Origin: Candidatus Fredericiella danica
GTDB lineage: Bacteria; Chloroflexota; Anaerolineae; Caldilineales; Caldilineaceae
NCBI GenBank assembly: GCA_016713335.1
Contig: JADJPH010000004.1
Location: forward strand, 98,119-162,118
Direction of reading: 5' to 3'
Length of the DNA stretch: 64,000 bases
Below are positions 35,224-45,426 of the stretch, in pieces. Under the pieces are notes generated by a model. The model did no database searches, was not told the DNA's origin, and worked only from the letters and a program-made list of their open reading frames with translations. Numbering within the stretch: position 1 is the stretch's first letter; every line of letters begins with the position of its first letter. A program made the translations under genes and the position numbers.

Positions 35224-36092
35224 CTAGCCACTGGCGCCGGCGAGTGGCATGCGCACGACCAAATAGCCGTGCCTGATCCACCAGGGACGCAGGTCGATCT
35301 CCACGCCGGACTCCGCCAGATGGAGGGCGGCGGCGCAGAACCACCGCCGCACGCCCCAGATGCGTTCGGGCAAGGCAAGGCGGGCGGCTTGCTGCCACTT
35401 TTCGAAAAAGGCATAGATCGGTTCACCGGGTATCATCCGGTGGATGTAGCTCTTGGGCAGCACGGGTGGAAAGTCCATTGGGGCGAAGCCTGTTCGGAAG
35501 TTGGTGCTGAAGACCAATGCCTCGGGCAGCCAGCGCGCTTGAACGGGATGCCGGCGCAGGACATTGGCCACCCATAGTCTGCCAAAGGGGTCGGACGTGC
35601 CTTCCACTAGCAGCCCGCCGCCAACCACGCCCTGTGCGAGTTGCGGCGTATGCGGCGGCGACTTCCTCTTCTTCGTACTGGCGCAAGACATTGAGGGCGC
35701 GATCATGCGCACGGCTTCTCTTGCCCCCGCCGCCCGGACGCAAGCGGCAGGTTGAATCCACCAAGCCGGAAATCGGTCAGGTCGTCGGCAAATGGCGCCG
35801 CATAGCGGACGCGTTCTGCATCGATCCCGACCCCGACGACGGCGAGTTCCGGATTCAGCCTACGAAAGCGCGCCGCCATTTCGAGGGTCGTGAAGGGTTC
35901 GGCGCCATACCCCAGGTCGACGACGCAACTGCCGGCAAAGGCGGCATCCTCGCGCTTGAGGAGGGCCGGATCGTAGCGCAGGCAGAAGATATCCACGCGG
36001 CGCAAGCGGTTCTGCGCCGTCTTGCCGCGGGTTGGCCGTCCCTGGGGCCGGCGCCGGCCAGGCCGATAGTGAAGGGTTTGGTTTGCGTGCAT
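35224..36092 (-). CDS. Class I SAM-dependent methyltransferase-like protein (two frame breaks)
   Basis: The first part has a Rossmann-like methyltransferase motif (VVDLGYGAEPFTTLEMAARF) and a second acidic strand end (LAVVGVGIDAERV). After breaks near 35725 and 35660 the frame continues RALNVLRQYEEEEVAAAYA, then LAQGVVGGGLLVEGTSDPFG and the C-terminal FEKWQQAARLALPERIWG. GYGAEP differs from the more common GxGxG. The N-terminal 25 residues are Arg-rich. Start ATG at 36092. Target unknown; joined length about 289 residues. Confidence 0.7.
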
Positions 36093-36237
36093 CGTGTGTA
36101 TTATAGCGTTCTGTGTGCTGCTTGCCATGCTGGGTGCACCCCGTTACAATAAAGTTGCGTAGGCTTGGCGCACCCGCCAGTGGGTGTGGTCTTGCAATGA
36201 CAACCACCCATCACAGCATGAGAAACAGGAGCGTGCA

Positions 36238-36471
36238 ATGGCCCGACTCTATATTGAAGAGACCAATCAGGTGCTCGGTGAAGTCACCGACGCTGAACTG
36301 GATTCGCTGGTCAACAATCTGGAAGAAGAGACGCGCGAAGACACGGACTATTGGATCACTTCAGACACCATCGACTTCTTGGAAGCGCGCGGCGCAGATG
36401 CGAAGCTGATTGCGATGTTGAGAAACGCAGTCGGCGCCGGCGATGGCGTAGACATTCGCTGGTCGCGTTAA
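36238..36471 (+). CDS. Small acidic conserved-looking protein, unknown
   Basis: A 77-residue acidic protein: LYIEETNQVLGEVTDAELDS, then NLEEETREDTDYWITSDTIDF and LEARGADAKLIAML. It looks like a small two-part helical domain; I do not recall a named family. The ATG at 36238 has AGGAG (36226-36230) at ideal spacing, which decides the start over upstream frames. It precedes the acyl-CoA-binding protein gene by 34 bases on the same strand. Confidence 0.65.
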   Translation: MARLYIEETNQVLGEVTDAELDSLVNNLEEETREDTDYWITSDTIDFLEARGADAKLIAMLRNAVGAGDGVDIRWSR

Positions 36472-36505
36472 GAGAGTAATCATCAACCCGGAGGACAACC
36501 TGACG

Positions 36506-36762
36506 ATGGCGGACCTAAAGAGCGAATTCGAAAAGGCGGCGCAGGAATCACAGACATTGCCGACGCGGCCGGACAATCAGACCTTGCTACAACTCTACGC
36601 GCTTTACAAACAGGCGACGGTAGGCGATATCAACACCAAGCGACCGGGCATGACGGATTTTGTCGGCGCGCAAAGTGGGATACGTGGGAGAAACTCAAGG
36701 GGCAGACGGCAGATCAGGCGATGCAGGCGTATGTCGATCTTGTGAATTCGCTAAAGGGCTAA
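36506..36762 (+). CDS. Acyl-CoA-binding protein (one frame break)
   Basis: ACBP binds long-chain acyl-CoA esters in the cytoplasm. The first frame gives LKSEFEKAAQESQTLPTRPD and LLQLYALYKQATVGDINTKRPG. After one missing base near 36670 the next frame continues KWDTWEKLKGQTADQAMQAY and VDLVNSLKG. The pattern YALYKQAT.GD...RPG...KW..W..L.G...A...Y is the ACBP signature. Joined length, 85 residues, is normal. GGAGG precedes the start. Bacterial ACBPs are scattered, so transfer is possible but not shown. Confidence 0.9.
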
Positions 36763-36770
36763 GGTCGATT

Positions 36771-36805
36771 GGGCGGCGTGGTCGCGTGAGTCGCCGGCGC
36801 CGCCC
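36771..36805. terminator. Hairpin between convergent genes
   Basis: GGGCGGCG (36771-36778) pairs with CGCCGCCC (36798-36805). It fills the gap between the acyl-CoA-binding protein gene and the convergent DUF58 gene. No T tract is present. Confidence 0.55.
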
Positions 36806-38125
36806 TTAGATCATCTGTCGTTCCTTGAGTGCCAGATAGCGATTGATCACCGCGACACTCAGTTCATCCGCCGGTATGTCGAGCGTCTGTACGCCGTGCC
36901 GGCGAAGGCGATCCAGCGTCATCGTGCGTTCCGCCAACAACTTCTCTGCTGCGGTTCTTTCATAGAGGCTGGCGCTGTCACTGATTGGCTGTGCCGCAAG
37001 CTTTTGCACGGTTGGGTCTGCCAGGGTGACTAGCAGCGGTAGGTGGCGTTGGCGAATTCGCACCATCTGGGCGAGGAGCGCTTCAGTCGTAATGCTGCCC
37101 GTCAGATCTGTAAACATCAACACCAGACTGCGGCGACTTTGCCGGACGGCAAAATAGTCAAAGGCCACGTTGTAGTCGGGTTCCACTGCCTGTCCTTCCA
37201 CTGCATAGAGTTGCTCCAGCATCCGCCGGAATTGGGTGCGGCCGCTCCGTGGCGCCATATAGGTTTGAACGCTATCTGCGAACGTCAACAGCCCAACGCG
37301 ATCCCCCTTCTGGGTGGCAACATAGGCCAACAGCAGCACTGCGTTGATGGCAAAATCCATTTTGGCAATGTCGCCGACCGGACTCCGCATCATGCGCCCG
37401 ACGTCCAGGAGCACGCAGATGTTCTGGCTGCGCTCGGTTTCGTACTCCATTGTGATGGGGCGACCGCGGCGTGCGGTGGCTTTCCAGTTGATGCGGCGGT
37501 ATTCGTCATCGGGCGTATAGTCGCGCAGCCGCTCGAATTCCGACCCGGCGCCGAGGCGCGGTGTGGAGCGCAAGCCAAGTTCCCAGAGCCGGTTTTTGCG
37601 GAGCAGCAAATCATATTTCCGTACATCGACCAGGTTTGGATAGACCTGAATTGCAGTACTTGCCGGAAAGCGCGCATCGCGCCGCAGTAGGCCCAATGGT
37701 GATTGCCAGCGCAGAAACAGATCGCCGAACGCATAGTCGCCGCGCCGCGGGGGACGCACCGTATAGGTGAACGTTGTGTTTTCACCGGGCATCACGGCGC
37801 CAGTCATGACAGGTCCCGGTTCTGTAAGTGCAAAAGTCCGCGGTGGGGTGTCGCGCACCCAGACGCTGACATTGCGTCGCGCCCGGCGATGCTGCACCTC
37901 AATCACAATCCGATTGTCCGCCGCCAGGGATAACCTGCGATCATGCCGGCGGGTCAGCAGCCAGTTTCCCGCCCCGCCGGCGGTGGCATAATCGGCGAGG
38001 AGGAGCGCTATGCAGAAGAGCAGCCATGCGATCCCAAACCAAAGCCAGAAGGGCGCCAACAGTGCCGCCGCGATCAGGGGGACGGCAATCAGGAACATGA
38101 CAAGACCCCGCGCTGTCAGTTGCAT
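36806..38125 (-). CDS. DUF58 domain protein
   Basis: A 439-residue protein with two N-terminal membrane helices (MFLIAVPLIAAALLAPF and WFGIAWLLFCIALLLA), a beta-rich middle, and the DUF58 core GSEFERLRDYTPDDEYRRIN followed by WKATARRGRP. The C-terminal half is von Willebrand factor A-like (ICVLLDVGRMMRS; RSLVLMFTDLTGS). DUF58 proteins often work with MoxR AAA+ ATPases; none is adjacent here. The gene follows TPR-recQ by three bases and ends the five-gene minus-strand run. Confidence 0.88.
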   Translation of the reverse strand: MQLTARGLVMFLIAVPLIAAALLAPFWLWFGIAWLLFCIALLLADYATAGGAGNWLLTRRHDRRLSLAADNRIVIEVQHRRARRNVSVWVRDTPPRTFALTEPGPVMTGAVMPGENTTFTYTVRPPRRGDYAFGDLFLRWQSPLGLLRRDARFPASTAIQVYPNLVDVRKYDLLLRKNRLWELGLRSTPRLGAGSEFERLRDYTPDDEYRRINWKATARRGRPITMEYETERSQNICVLLDVGRMMRSPVGDIAKMDFAINAVLLLAYVATQKGDRVGLLTFADSVQTYMAPRSGRTQFRRMLEQLYAVEGQAVEPDYNVAFDYFAVRQSRRSLVLMFTDLTGSITTEALLAQMVRIRQRHLPLLVTLADPTVQKLAAQPISDSASLYERTAAEKLLAERTMTLDRLRRHGVQTLDIPADELSVAVINRYLALKERQMI

Positions 38126-38128
38126 TGC

Positions 38129-40933
38129 CTAACGCCTTCCTGTGATGCTGCGCGGAACGGGCCGTTGATGAAGCGCCTGCTGTCCACGATGCGATAGCTC
38201 CAACGTTGCACCGCCATGCGACAGTGTCCGTGTGCCGATCAAGCCCTCGGCAATCAAGCTATCCACCAGTTGGCTCAGGCTCTGCTCGCTGCGATCGGAC
38301 AATGCACCGAAGAATACCGATTCATGGGCGCGTTCGCCGGCGGCGGCATCACCGTGCAGGAGCCGGACGAGCGTGCGCTTGCCCCAACTTTGCTCTGCCA
38401 GTGCGCGCAATACGGTGATGGTCTGTTGTTCCAGCGCCGCCGACGCGGGTGAAGCGTGGACGACGAGGCCGGCTCCGCAGTTGTCACAGACATTGCAGCG
38501 GTTACGGGGCGTGTCGCCGAGGTAATTGGCAAGGGCGCCGTGCCGGCAGTGGGTCGAGTTTACAAAGTCGATGATGCCCTGCGCCCGGTGAGCGGCTGCG
38601 GCGCGGCGCTGTTCCAGAATGTGTGCGATCTGGCCATCGCGGTCGTTGCGCACCGGTCCCACGCTGAGCAACAGGCGGCGTCCTGACGGAAAGTATTGAA
38701 GCCAGCCCTGGTCCTGCCACTGCAGAAGCGCTGTCTCCAGTTCAACCAAAGGGATGCCAGATTTTGATGCCAGCGTGACAAAGGCGCCGTTGGCGGCATC
38801 GTGCGTGGCCAGCCCAATTTGGTGCATGAATTGCAGACAGGCGGAATCCGGCTGGCGTTTGCGTTTGCCGGCGTCCCGCCGCAGCAGGACGTGGTCAGGC
38901 GCATCGTAATGACGCCGCACCAGACCGGCTACTTCCAGCACGCTCAGGACGGCGCGTGCTGCTGTCTGATCCCCGTTGGTTGCCTGCGTCAGGTCATCCA
39001 GTGGGACAGGTCCGATGCCCGCCGCACCGAGTGTTGCCATGATCCGTTGCAACATGGCGTGTGCGCTTTCGAGGCTGACGGGGGACTGTTGGCTCAGGCG
39101 CAGGAGGCGCTGATCGTCGGTCAGACAATGGAGCAGCACGCAATCTGCGGTGGCGCCATCACGACCGGCGCGCCCGATCTCTTGAGAGTAGGCTTCCACC
39201 GAGCCGGGCAGTCCCATGTGAATGATCCAACGGATATCCGGTTTGTCGACGCCCATGCCAAACGCAACGGTGGCCACGATCACCCTGAGCTCGTTCTGTT
39301 TGAAGCGGTCCTGTAGCGTGCCGCGATCTTCGACGCCGGCATGATAGTGGCCGGCCACCACGCCGTGGCTACGCAGGAGGGAGGCGAGTTCCTCGCACTG
39401 CTGGCGTGACTGGGCATAGACGACGCCGGCGCCTGCCAGCTGCTGGACGAGGTCGATCAAGCGCTGGCGGCGTTCGTCGTCGTCACGGGCGTGAAGTACG
39501 GTCAACCGCAAATTGGGGCTGAAACGAATCGGTGGCAATAAGGCGCGGTGCTTCGATCCCGCCAAAAAGTTGCTGTGTGATGTCGTCGCGGACGCGCTGC
39601 GGTGCGGTTGCGGTCATGGCGAGCAAGGGTGGCGCCCCGAGATCGCGGTGGGCCTGGGCCAGGTGTAGGTAGTCGGGGCGAAAGTCGTGCCCCAGGCCGA
39701 GATGCAGTGGGCTTCATCGATCACCATCCGGGCTAGCCCAGCTGCGCAGGCCATGGACAAACGAGGCCTGGCGCAAGCGTTCGGGGGCGGCGTAGACGAG
39801 GCGATAGGCGCCTGCGGCGCATTGCCGGAGGGCCTCTTGGAGTGCGCTGCCGTCGAGGCTGCTGTTGATGGCGATGGCCTGGCGTTTCAGTTTTGGCGGC
39901 AGCCCGTCCATCTGGTCTTTCATGAGCGCGATCAAGGGGGAGATCACAAGCGTGATGCCTTCCCCCTGGAAGGCGGGCAATTGATAGCAGAGCGATTTAC
40001 CGGCGCCCGTTGGGAGGATCGCAAAGACATTCTCCCCGCGTTGCACACATGCCATTACCTCCGCCTGTTTGGGAAGGAGGGTTTGATGGCCGAAGAGTTG
40101 CTTTGCCCCTTTTCGTAGGGTGCGCAAGATTGCTTGCGGGACCTCTATGTCTTCCGGAGGCGCCGGCAACGCCCGCTCTTGGTGACGGCAGCAGCCGGCG
40201 CAATTTTTGCGCGGCCGGTTGTGGACGGAAAGGCGCCACGGCAATACGCAGTTCGGCCGTCTCTCGTTCGTAGCGGTTGAGCAGTAACTGTTTGAGTTCT
40301 GCGACATTGGTGGAGTCGTGGGTGGCCAGAAAGAAGGTGTGGAGTTCCGCCATTTCATCGACGGCGAGGCTCAAGTCCGGCTTTCGCCGTTTCCATCGCC
40401 TGGACGGCATAGGCTGTGGCGACAACGTCGTCGTGTTGGTCATGGTACAGGCGCATCAGGCCAAGCAAAGGGGCGCGGCTGCGCGGTGCAAGTTTGGCCT
40501 GGCGCAGGAGAATCTGTCTGGCTGCCTGGCTATCGTTGTTGCGGCGGAATGCGTCGGCCAGGAGCACCCAATCGGGGCTGACGCCGGCATCGCCGGTTGT
40601 CAATTCCTTCGCGTAGTCAAATGCAGTGCTTGGAGAATTCGCTGCAAGGTAGAGCCGGCACAACTCACGGCGCACGGCCTGGCTGTGTGGCCCGGCGAGG
40701 TGCGTCTTAAGGTGTTGGATTGCCTGGTCTGAGTAGCCCAAACCCTGCCAAACGCGCGCGGTGCGGATGGCGCCGGCGGCGTCTGACCGGTCGATCAAAG
40801 CGAGGCAGGTGGATGCCTCAGCGAAGGATTCCCACCGGATCAGGAAATCGACCACGCGCAGGCGCAATTCGGCGGGAGCATTGGCCAACTGTGCGGGTGT
40901 AATCCCGATTTGCGCCAGCAGGGATGCAGGCAT
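38129..40933 (-). CDS. recQ: RecQ-family DNA helicase with N-terminal TPR region (several frame breaks)
   Basis: RecQ helicases unwind forked and recombining DNA. Helicase motifs are spread over three frames: FGHQTLLPKQAEVM, Walker A AILPTGAGKSLCYQLPA, VISPLIALMKDQMDGLP, the DEAH box MVIDEAHCISAWGHDFRPDY, TATAPQRVRDDI and the motif VI area EIGRAGRDG. A zinc-binding cluster (HCRHGALANYLGD...RNRCNVCDNC) and a winged-helix tail follow; no HRDC domain is seen. Upstream in continuous orientation, residues 1-190 are TPR-like helices (RTARVWQGLGYSDQAIQHL; LYLAANSPSTAFDYAKEL). Breaks lie near 40385, 40150-40240, 39720 and 39540. The TPR part may be a separate gene if the first break is real. Confidence 0.85.
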
Positions 40934-40973
40934 CGAAAGCCAGGGTGGTCTAGATAGCCAGAGGTGCGCGTGA

Positions 40974-41189
40974 CTACTTTAGCGTTGATTGCTGTGGTTT
41001 TCGCACCAGCCGGAGCACGGCTTGCACGATCCAGTCAAGTACGAACCAGGTGGCCAGAAACGCAATCGTTTCAAGGGTGAAGCTGTGGAACTTGTAGAAG
41101 ATTTCGGCGATGATCATGGAGAGCAGCAGCACCGGCAACTGCTCGATGAGCAAGTTTCGCAGCGTCATGGACTTGATCAAGGAATACAT
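40974..41189 (-). CDS. Small membrane protein, unknown
   Basis: A 71-residue protein with two hydrophobic helices (LLIEQLPVLLLSMIIAEIF and TIAFLATWFVLDWIVQAV) and a short basic tail. The start ATG at 41189 lies in the same direction between the antiporter and TPR-recQ genes, about 80 bases after the former and 40 before the latter. No family recognised. It could be a small regulator or simply a conserved membrane peptide. Confidence 0.6.
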   Translation of the reverse strand: MYSLIKSMTLRNLLIEQLPVLLLSMIIAEIFYKFHSFTLETIAFLATWFVLDWIVQAVLRLVRKPQQSTLK

Positions 41190-41269
41190 GCGATTTCTCC
41201 CAGACGTGATTGGCATGTGTGGTGCCGTTGTTGAGTGTTCTGCCGTCATTATGCCACAGATGCAAGGGG

Positions 41270-42263
41270 TCACCACTCCGGCACGATCACCAGAAGCGCA
41301 ATATAGAGAACGTAGAGACCGAGCAGGAGGCGGCTTCTCTGCGTTTGATATCGTGTGGGGACGCCAGACCATCGGCAGCAGGGCGAGCGTGAGCAGGTTC
41401 ATAAAGAGGAAGTCCAGCGTCAAGCCGCTCGGCACTTCGATCGGGCGTACGATGGCCGTAATGCCGGCGATGCCGAGCAGGTTGAAAAGGTTGCTGCCGA
41501 TGATGTTGCCAATGGCAATATCGGTATTGCCGCGAACACGGCAACCACCGAAGTGGCCACTTCGGGCAGGCTGGTGCCGATTGCCACCAATGTGAGCCCA
41601 ATAATGACGTCGGGGACGCCCAGCGCAGTCGCAATCTGATCGGCGGCGGTGACGAGCCAGCTGGCCCCCATGACCAGCCCGCCCATGCCCATGACAATCA
41701 GCAGAAGATCGAACCAGATCTGGCGGCTTGGCTGTACGATCTGATCGTCAATCACCTCTGCCGCCTCCAGCGTGCCTTCAACCACCATTCTGGTGTTCAA
41801 TTCGGTCATTGCGGCGCGGTAATTAAGGAAGGTGATGACGATCAGGCCGATTGTCAGCAGGACACCTTCGATGCGTCCGATGGTGCCGCCAATCGAGGCA
41901 ATGGTGACGATCACCGTTACGCCGATCAGTATACGCACCTCGCGGCGTGTGAAACTCGCCTTTACGTACAGTGCAGCAATCAAACCACAGAGGCCCAACA
42001 CAAGACCGATGTTGGCGATGTTGCTGCCGATGATATTCCCGATGGCGATGTCGGCCGCCTCGTCGCCACTGAGGGCGGCCGTCAGGCTGACCACCAATTC
42101 CGGCAAGCTTGTCCCGAATGCGACGATCGTGAGCCCAATGACAATGTCAGGGCAGATTGTAACGCTTTGCAATGCGCCCGGCGCCACGCACCAGCAGTTC
42201 TGCACCACCCATCAGGAAGACGAAGCCGGCAACAAACTGGAGCAGCAGCAGAGCGAGTGACAT
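41270..42263 (-). CDS. Calcium/sodium antiporter, CaCA (YrbG) family (frame breaks)
   Basis: The protein shows the duplicated alpha-repeat of cation/Ca2+ exchangers: IGLTIVAFGTSLPELVVSL with IAIGNIIGSNIANIGLVLGL, and the second copy IGLTLVAIGTSLPEVATSVV. The N-terminal piece (LLLLQFVAGFVFLMGGAELL) and the last helix (LLLGLYVLYIALLVIVPEW) lie in other frames. Breaks fall near 42150-42165, near 41515-41525 and near 41340. The start at 42263 and stop at 41270 give about 331 residues, usual for YrbG. It probably exports calcium. MiaB ends 15 bases upstream. Confidence 0.88.
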
Positions 42264-42277
42264 AGGCTGGGTTCCGT

Positions 42278-43918
42278 TCAGAGGTTGATCCCGACAGGCC
42301 AGGTTTGGCGCGGCGCCTGCACTTTGTCGGGCAGGGGTGAGACATCGCGAACAAAGCGGCCCTGCATCGACCACGGGCCGGTCCAGATTACCTGGGCCTC
42401 GACCAACCGACCGCGCAGGGGGAGATCGCTTTCAATAAACACAAGCTTGTTCTGGCGATTGCGCCCTCGCCATTTGCCCTTGTGTTGATCTTCCACCAGC
42501 ACTTCGACGACCTCGCCGAGGTAGCGGGCATTGATCTCAGCACTGATTTGTTCTTGCAGATCCTCAAGGCGCTTGTGTCGGCGTATTTTCTCTTCGTCCA
42601 GCACATCGTCGGTCATGCGGCGTTCGCTTACCGTACCGGGGCGGGGGCTGTAGCGTGCCAGGTGCACCTTGTCGAACTTTACATCGGCCATGACCGCATA
42701 GGTGCGTTCAAACTGCTCCGTACTTTCTCCGCAGAAGCCGACGATGATGTCTGTGTTGATCGCAACATCGGGCACGATCCGGCGAATGCGTGCGATCAGC
42801 GCCCGATACTCGGCATTCGTGTAGCCACGCCGCATATTGGCCAGGACATCGTCATCACCTGCCTGGATCGGCACTTCGATATGTTCACAGACTTTTGGTA
42901 GATCACGCACTGTTTCGAGAATGCGATCGGTCATGTAATTGGGATGGCTCGTCAGGAAGCGGATCCGCCAGAGTCCTTCGACCGCGTGGACGGCACGGAG
43001 CAATTCGGCAAGATCCAGTTGAGAATTGTCAATGGTCAACGGTGAATTGTCAATTGTCAGTGAAGCAATGGCGGGGCTGGCTGGGCTGGCGCCTTCGAAG
43101 GCGGCCACGGTGCTGCTGTTGCCTAAATCACCGCGCCAGTCGTAGCCGTAGCGGTCGACGATCTGTCCCAGCAGTGTCACTTCACGCACGCCCTGGTCGA
43201 CCAGGCCACGCACCTCGGCGACGATCTCGTCGAGCGGGCGGGAGCGTTCGACGCCGCGGCGGAAGGGGATGATGCAGAAAGTGCAGGCATGGCTACAGCC
43301 ATAGACGATGGGTACGTGCGCGGCAACCGGCGCGTCGCCGCTGAGGGCCAGGTGTTTGATCGACTGCACGGTGCCGGCCGGCTGCATCTCGTCCTGCACG
43401 CGGAAGCGGTTGAGCAATTGCTCGCGTTCGATGGCGGCCATCTCCGCGTCGATTTCCGCCTGCCGGAGGTGGTTGACGAGCGGAGTGGATTCGCTGGGTG
43501 GCATAAAGACATCGACGAAGGGATAGGTGGCGAGCAACTGCTGGCTGGGCTTCACCCCGACCATGCAGCCCATTAGGGCGACGGTGCGATCGGCCTTTGC
43601 CTTCTTCCAGGGGCGCAGGCTGCCGAGTTTGCCGACGGCCTTGTCTTCGGCGGATTGGCGGACGACGCAGGTATTGAGCACGACGACGTCGGCATCGTCG
43701 AGGCGGTCGGTCGGGCCATAGCCGATTTTCTCTAACTCCGCCGCGATACGATTGGAGTCGGCGACGTTCATCTGGCAGCCGATGGTCCAGATGTGGTATT
43801 TGCGGGCGGCGTTGGAGACCTGATCGGTGGCGACTTCCTGGGTGTTGAATTCGCCGGCGTCGCCGGCATTGTCAGCGGTGCCGCGCGTGCGTGCCGGCGC
43901 CTGGGTGGTGCTTGCCAT
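42278..43918 (-). CDS. miaB: tRNA-2-methylthio-N6-dimethylallyladenosine synthase MiaB
   Basis: MiaB adds a methylthio group to i6A37 of tRNA using two iron-sulfur clusters and SAM. The N-terminal UPF0004 domain (about 40-150) has TIGCQMNVADSNRIA, the second Cys in LNTCVVRQSA and the third in LMGCMVGV. The radical-SAM motif is CSHACTFC in VPIVYGCSHACTFCIIPFRRG. Later come the PIQAGDDDVLANMRRGYT segment and a TRAM domain at the C-terminus. At 546 residues it is longer than usual: about 35 extra residues at the N-terminus, and an insert (SLTIDNSPLTIDNSQL) coded by a heptanucleotide repeat. It starts the five-gene minus-strand run. Confidence 0.93.
   Translation of the reverse strand: MASTTQAPARTRGTADNAGDAGEFNTQEVATDQVSNAARKYHIWTIGCQMNVADSNRIAAELEKIGYGPTDRLDDADVVVLNTCVVRQSAEDKAVGKLGSLRPWKKAKADRTVALMGCMVGVKPSQQLLATYPFVDVFMPPSESTPLVNHLRQAEIDAEMAAIEREQLLNRFRVQDEMQPAGTVQSIKHLALSGDAPVAAHVPIVYGCSHACTFCIIPFRRGVERSRPLDEIVAEVRGLVDQGVREVTLLGQIVDRYGYDWRGDLGNSSTVAAFEGASPASPAIASLTIDNSPLTIDNSQLDLAELLRAVHAVEGLWRIRFLTSHPNYMTDRILETVRDLPKVCEHIEVPIQAGDDDVLANMRRGYTNAEYRALIARIRRIVPDVAINTDIIVGFCGESTEQFERTYAVMADVKFDKVHLARYSPRPGTVSERRMTDDVLDEEKIRRHKRLEDLQEQISAEINARYLGEVVEVLVEDQHKGKWRGRNRQNKLVFIESDLPLRGRLVEAQVIWTGPWSMQGRFVRDVSPLPDKVQAPRQTWPVGINL
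43026..43060. repeat. Heptanucleotide tandem repeat inside miaB
   Basis: Five copies of a seven-base unit near TTGTCAA (TTGTCAA, TGGTCAA, CGGTGAA, TTGTCAA, TTGTCAG). On the coding strand it is read as LTIDNSPLTIDNSQL. It resembles the short tandemly repeated repetitive heptamers known from cyanobacteria and other bacteria. Confidence 0.8.
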
Positions 43919-44097
43919 TGGGACCTCCTGTTGACCGGTGTAGGCCGGGCAGGTGAAAGAAGATTAAGTTAGGGAAGGTAGTTTAGGAGAGAGGGGGGAG
44001 GTGTGTCAAAAAGAAGGAACGTTGACGATGCCGGTGCATTGGGGGGAGAGCATCGCGAAGGCGGCTTGGCAGTGTGAATGATGGATTGCACGGAGGC

Positions 44098-44134
44098 GCC
44101 AATCAGAGCCACGCATGCCAATCAGAGCCACGCA
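44098..44134. repeat. Two-copy direct repeat
   Basis: GCCAATCAGAGCCACGCA occurs at 44098-44115 and again at 44117-44134. It stands in the 230-base gap upstream of the transposase relic. The rest of 43919-44191 has no supportable gene. GCGTCAAAATAAGTTGAC at 44150-44167 may be the left end of the insertion sequence, but I found no matching right end. Confidence 0.6.
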
Positions 44135-44191
44135 CGTGAGTAAGGACCTGCGTCAAAATAAGTTGACAAATTTCTTTAGCGGTATTGAATC

Positions 44192-44401
44192 GTGGGTATG
44201 CCGACCACACTTGCGATTCAACAGCTTCAGACCAGTATCTGCGTTGCTGCCCTGATGGATGAACGCATGCGCCGACAGTGGGCCCAGTGGAAGCGCAGAA
44301 CTATGGGGGGGGGCATCAGTGTGGTGGCGCGGGCGACCGGCCTGTCGCTGAACACGATTCGGAAAGCTGTGGCGGTGGCACGCCGGCCGCCACCCAGATA
44401 A
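44192..44401 (+). pseudogene. N-terminal relic of an ISAzo13-like transposase
   Basis: The 69-codon frame has the helix-turn-helix opening of ISAzo13-family transposases: ALMDERMRRQWAQWKRR, then GGGISVVARATGLSLNTIRKA. A full transposase is about 400 residues and would continue with an Arg-rich hinge and a DDE core. Here a stop comes at once, and the following 800 bases show no intact continuation in any frame. I call it a truncated remnant. Confidence 0.5.
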
Positions 44402-45426
44402 GCGGTGGGGTTGCGAATCCGCCAGCGGCGGTGGGCGGAAACGCCCGCACCGACCCAGCGTTGGGGCAGCTGGGATGCGTGACCGGTGACCCGTGACCCT
44501 GACGCCGTTGCGGGCTGACAGCGGCGCATGGGGCGGCCGGTGGCGGGGCCCGCCGCGGGCGCCGCCGGGCGGGGGCTGGGTATATTTGCCACGGCGGAAG
44601 ACGGGGCGAGCCATCCGATGGAACGCCTGACAGCTGAGCCACGTGCGGCTCAGCAGCGTGCGCAGCCGGCGTCTCGGTGGACCAAAAGAGGAATTGGTCG
44701 GCTCAAAGGCGGCGGAGGGCGCCGAAGGCCCGCCGGGTCCAGGCCATGACTCCGGTAAACCCTGGGCAAAGCCTCTTGTGACGGGTCTGCGCTCCTCAAC
44801 CTCGGGAGTTCGATCAGGCGGGTCAGCGCCGGGAACGCCGATCCCTGGTCCGCCTCGAGGGGATCCGCCGTGTGGGGAAATGGGGTCAACGCCCGTGGCG
44901 CGGATGTGGCTCACACTGACGGTGGTGGCAGCACGGGAGCCGCTGCGCCTGGGACGGGGCGCTGCAAGCCTGGGGCGCGAATTCGGCGAAGCTGGATTGC
45001 AAGCCCGCCACCCGCCGGCATTAAGGGAACAGATCGAGCCGGAGTTTCCTGCCATCTTACATGGCGGAGGCCGGAGGTCTTGATGATGGGAACCGATCAA
45101 TACAACGACTCGGCACGGCGCGGTTCGCCGAACTCTGACACTGGGGCGCTTCCAACTGAATCAAGGTCGACGACGGCGCGACAATCTTGAGGGGGCATTC
45201 AGGCGGGGCTGCAGTCCCATGCCCTCACTAAATTATCAGACTATGCGCGTGCCATGTTTCGCAGCTGAAGCCAGCTGCGGGCATGCGTCCACGTCCACTC
45301 AGGTCCGCCGGTGGGGGTCGGTCCGACGTCCGGGTCGGCGCCAGGATGCGACGCAGGGCAATGTTAGTGCGTCCGGCGTCCACCATCATGGCACCGTGCG
45401 ACGACGCTTTAGCTTGGTGGAGCGCC
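44402..45426. other. Gene-poor, GC-rich stretch
   Basis: No gene can be supported here. Long open frames exist on both strands but have low-complexity Arg/Pro/Gly content and no domains. Parts may be decayed transposase sequence continuing from 44401. Confidence 0.5.

Noticed and set aside
44153..45100. A 315-codon open frame on the minus strand
   Set aside because: Its product is low-complexity Pro/Arg/Ser/His with no domain, and it lies opposite the transposase relic in very GC-rich DNA, where long chance frames are expected.
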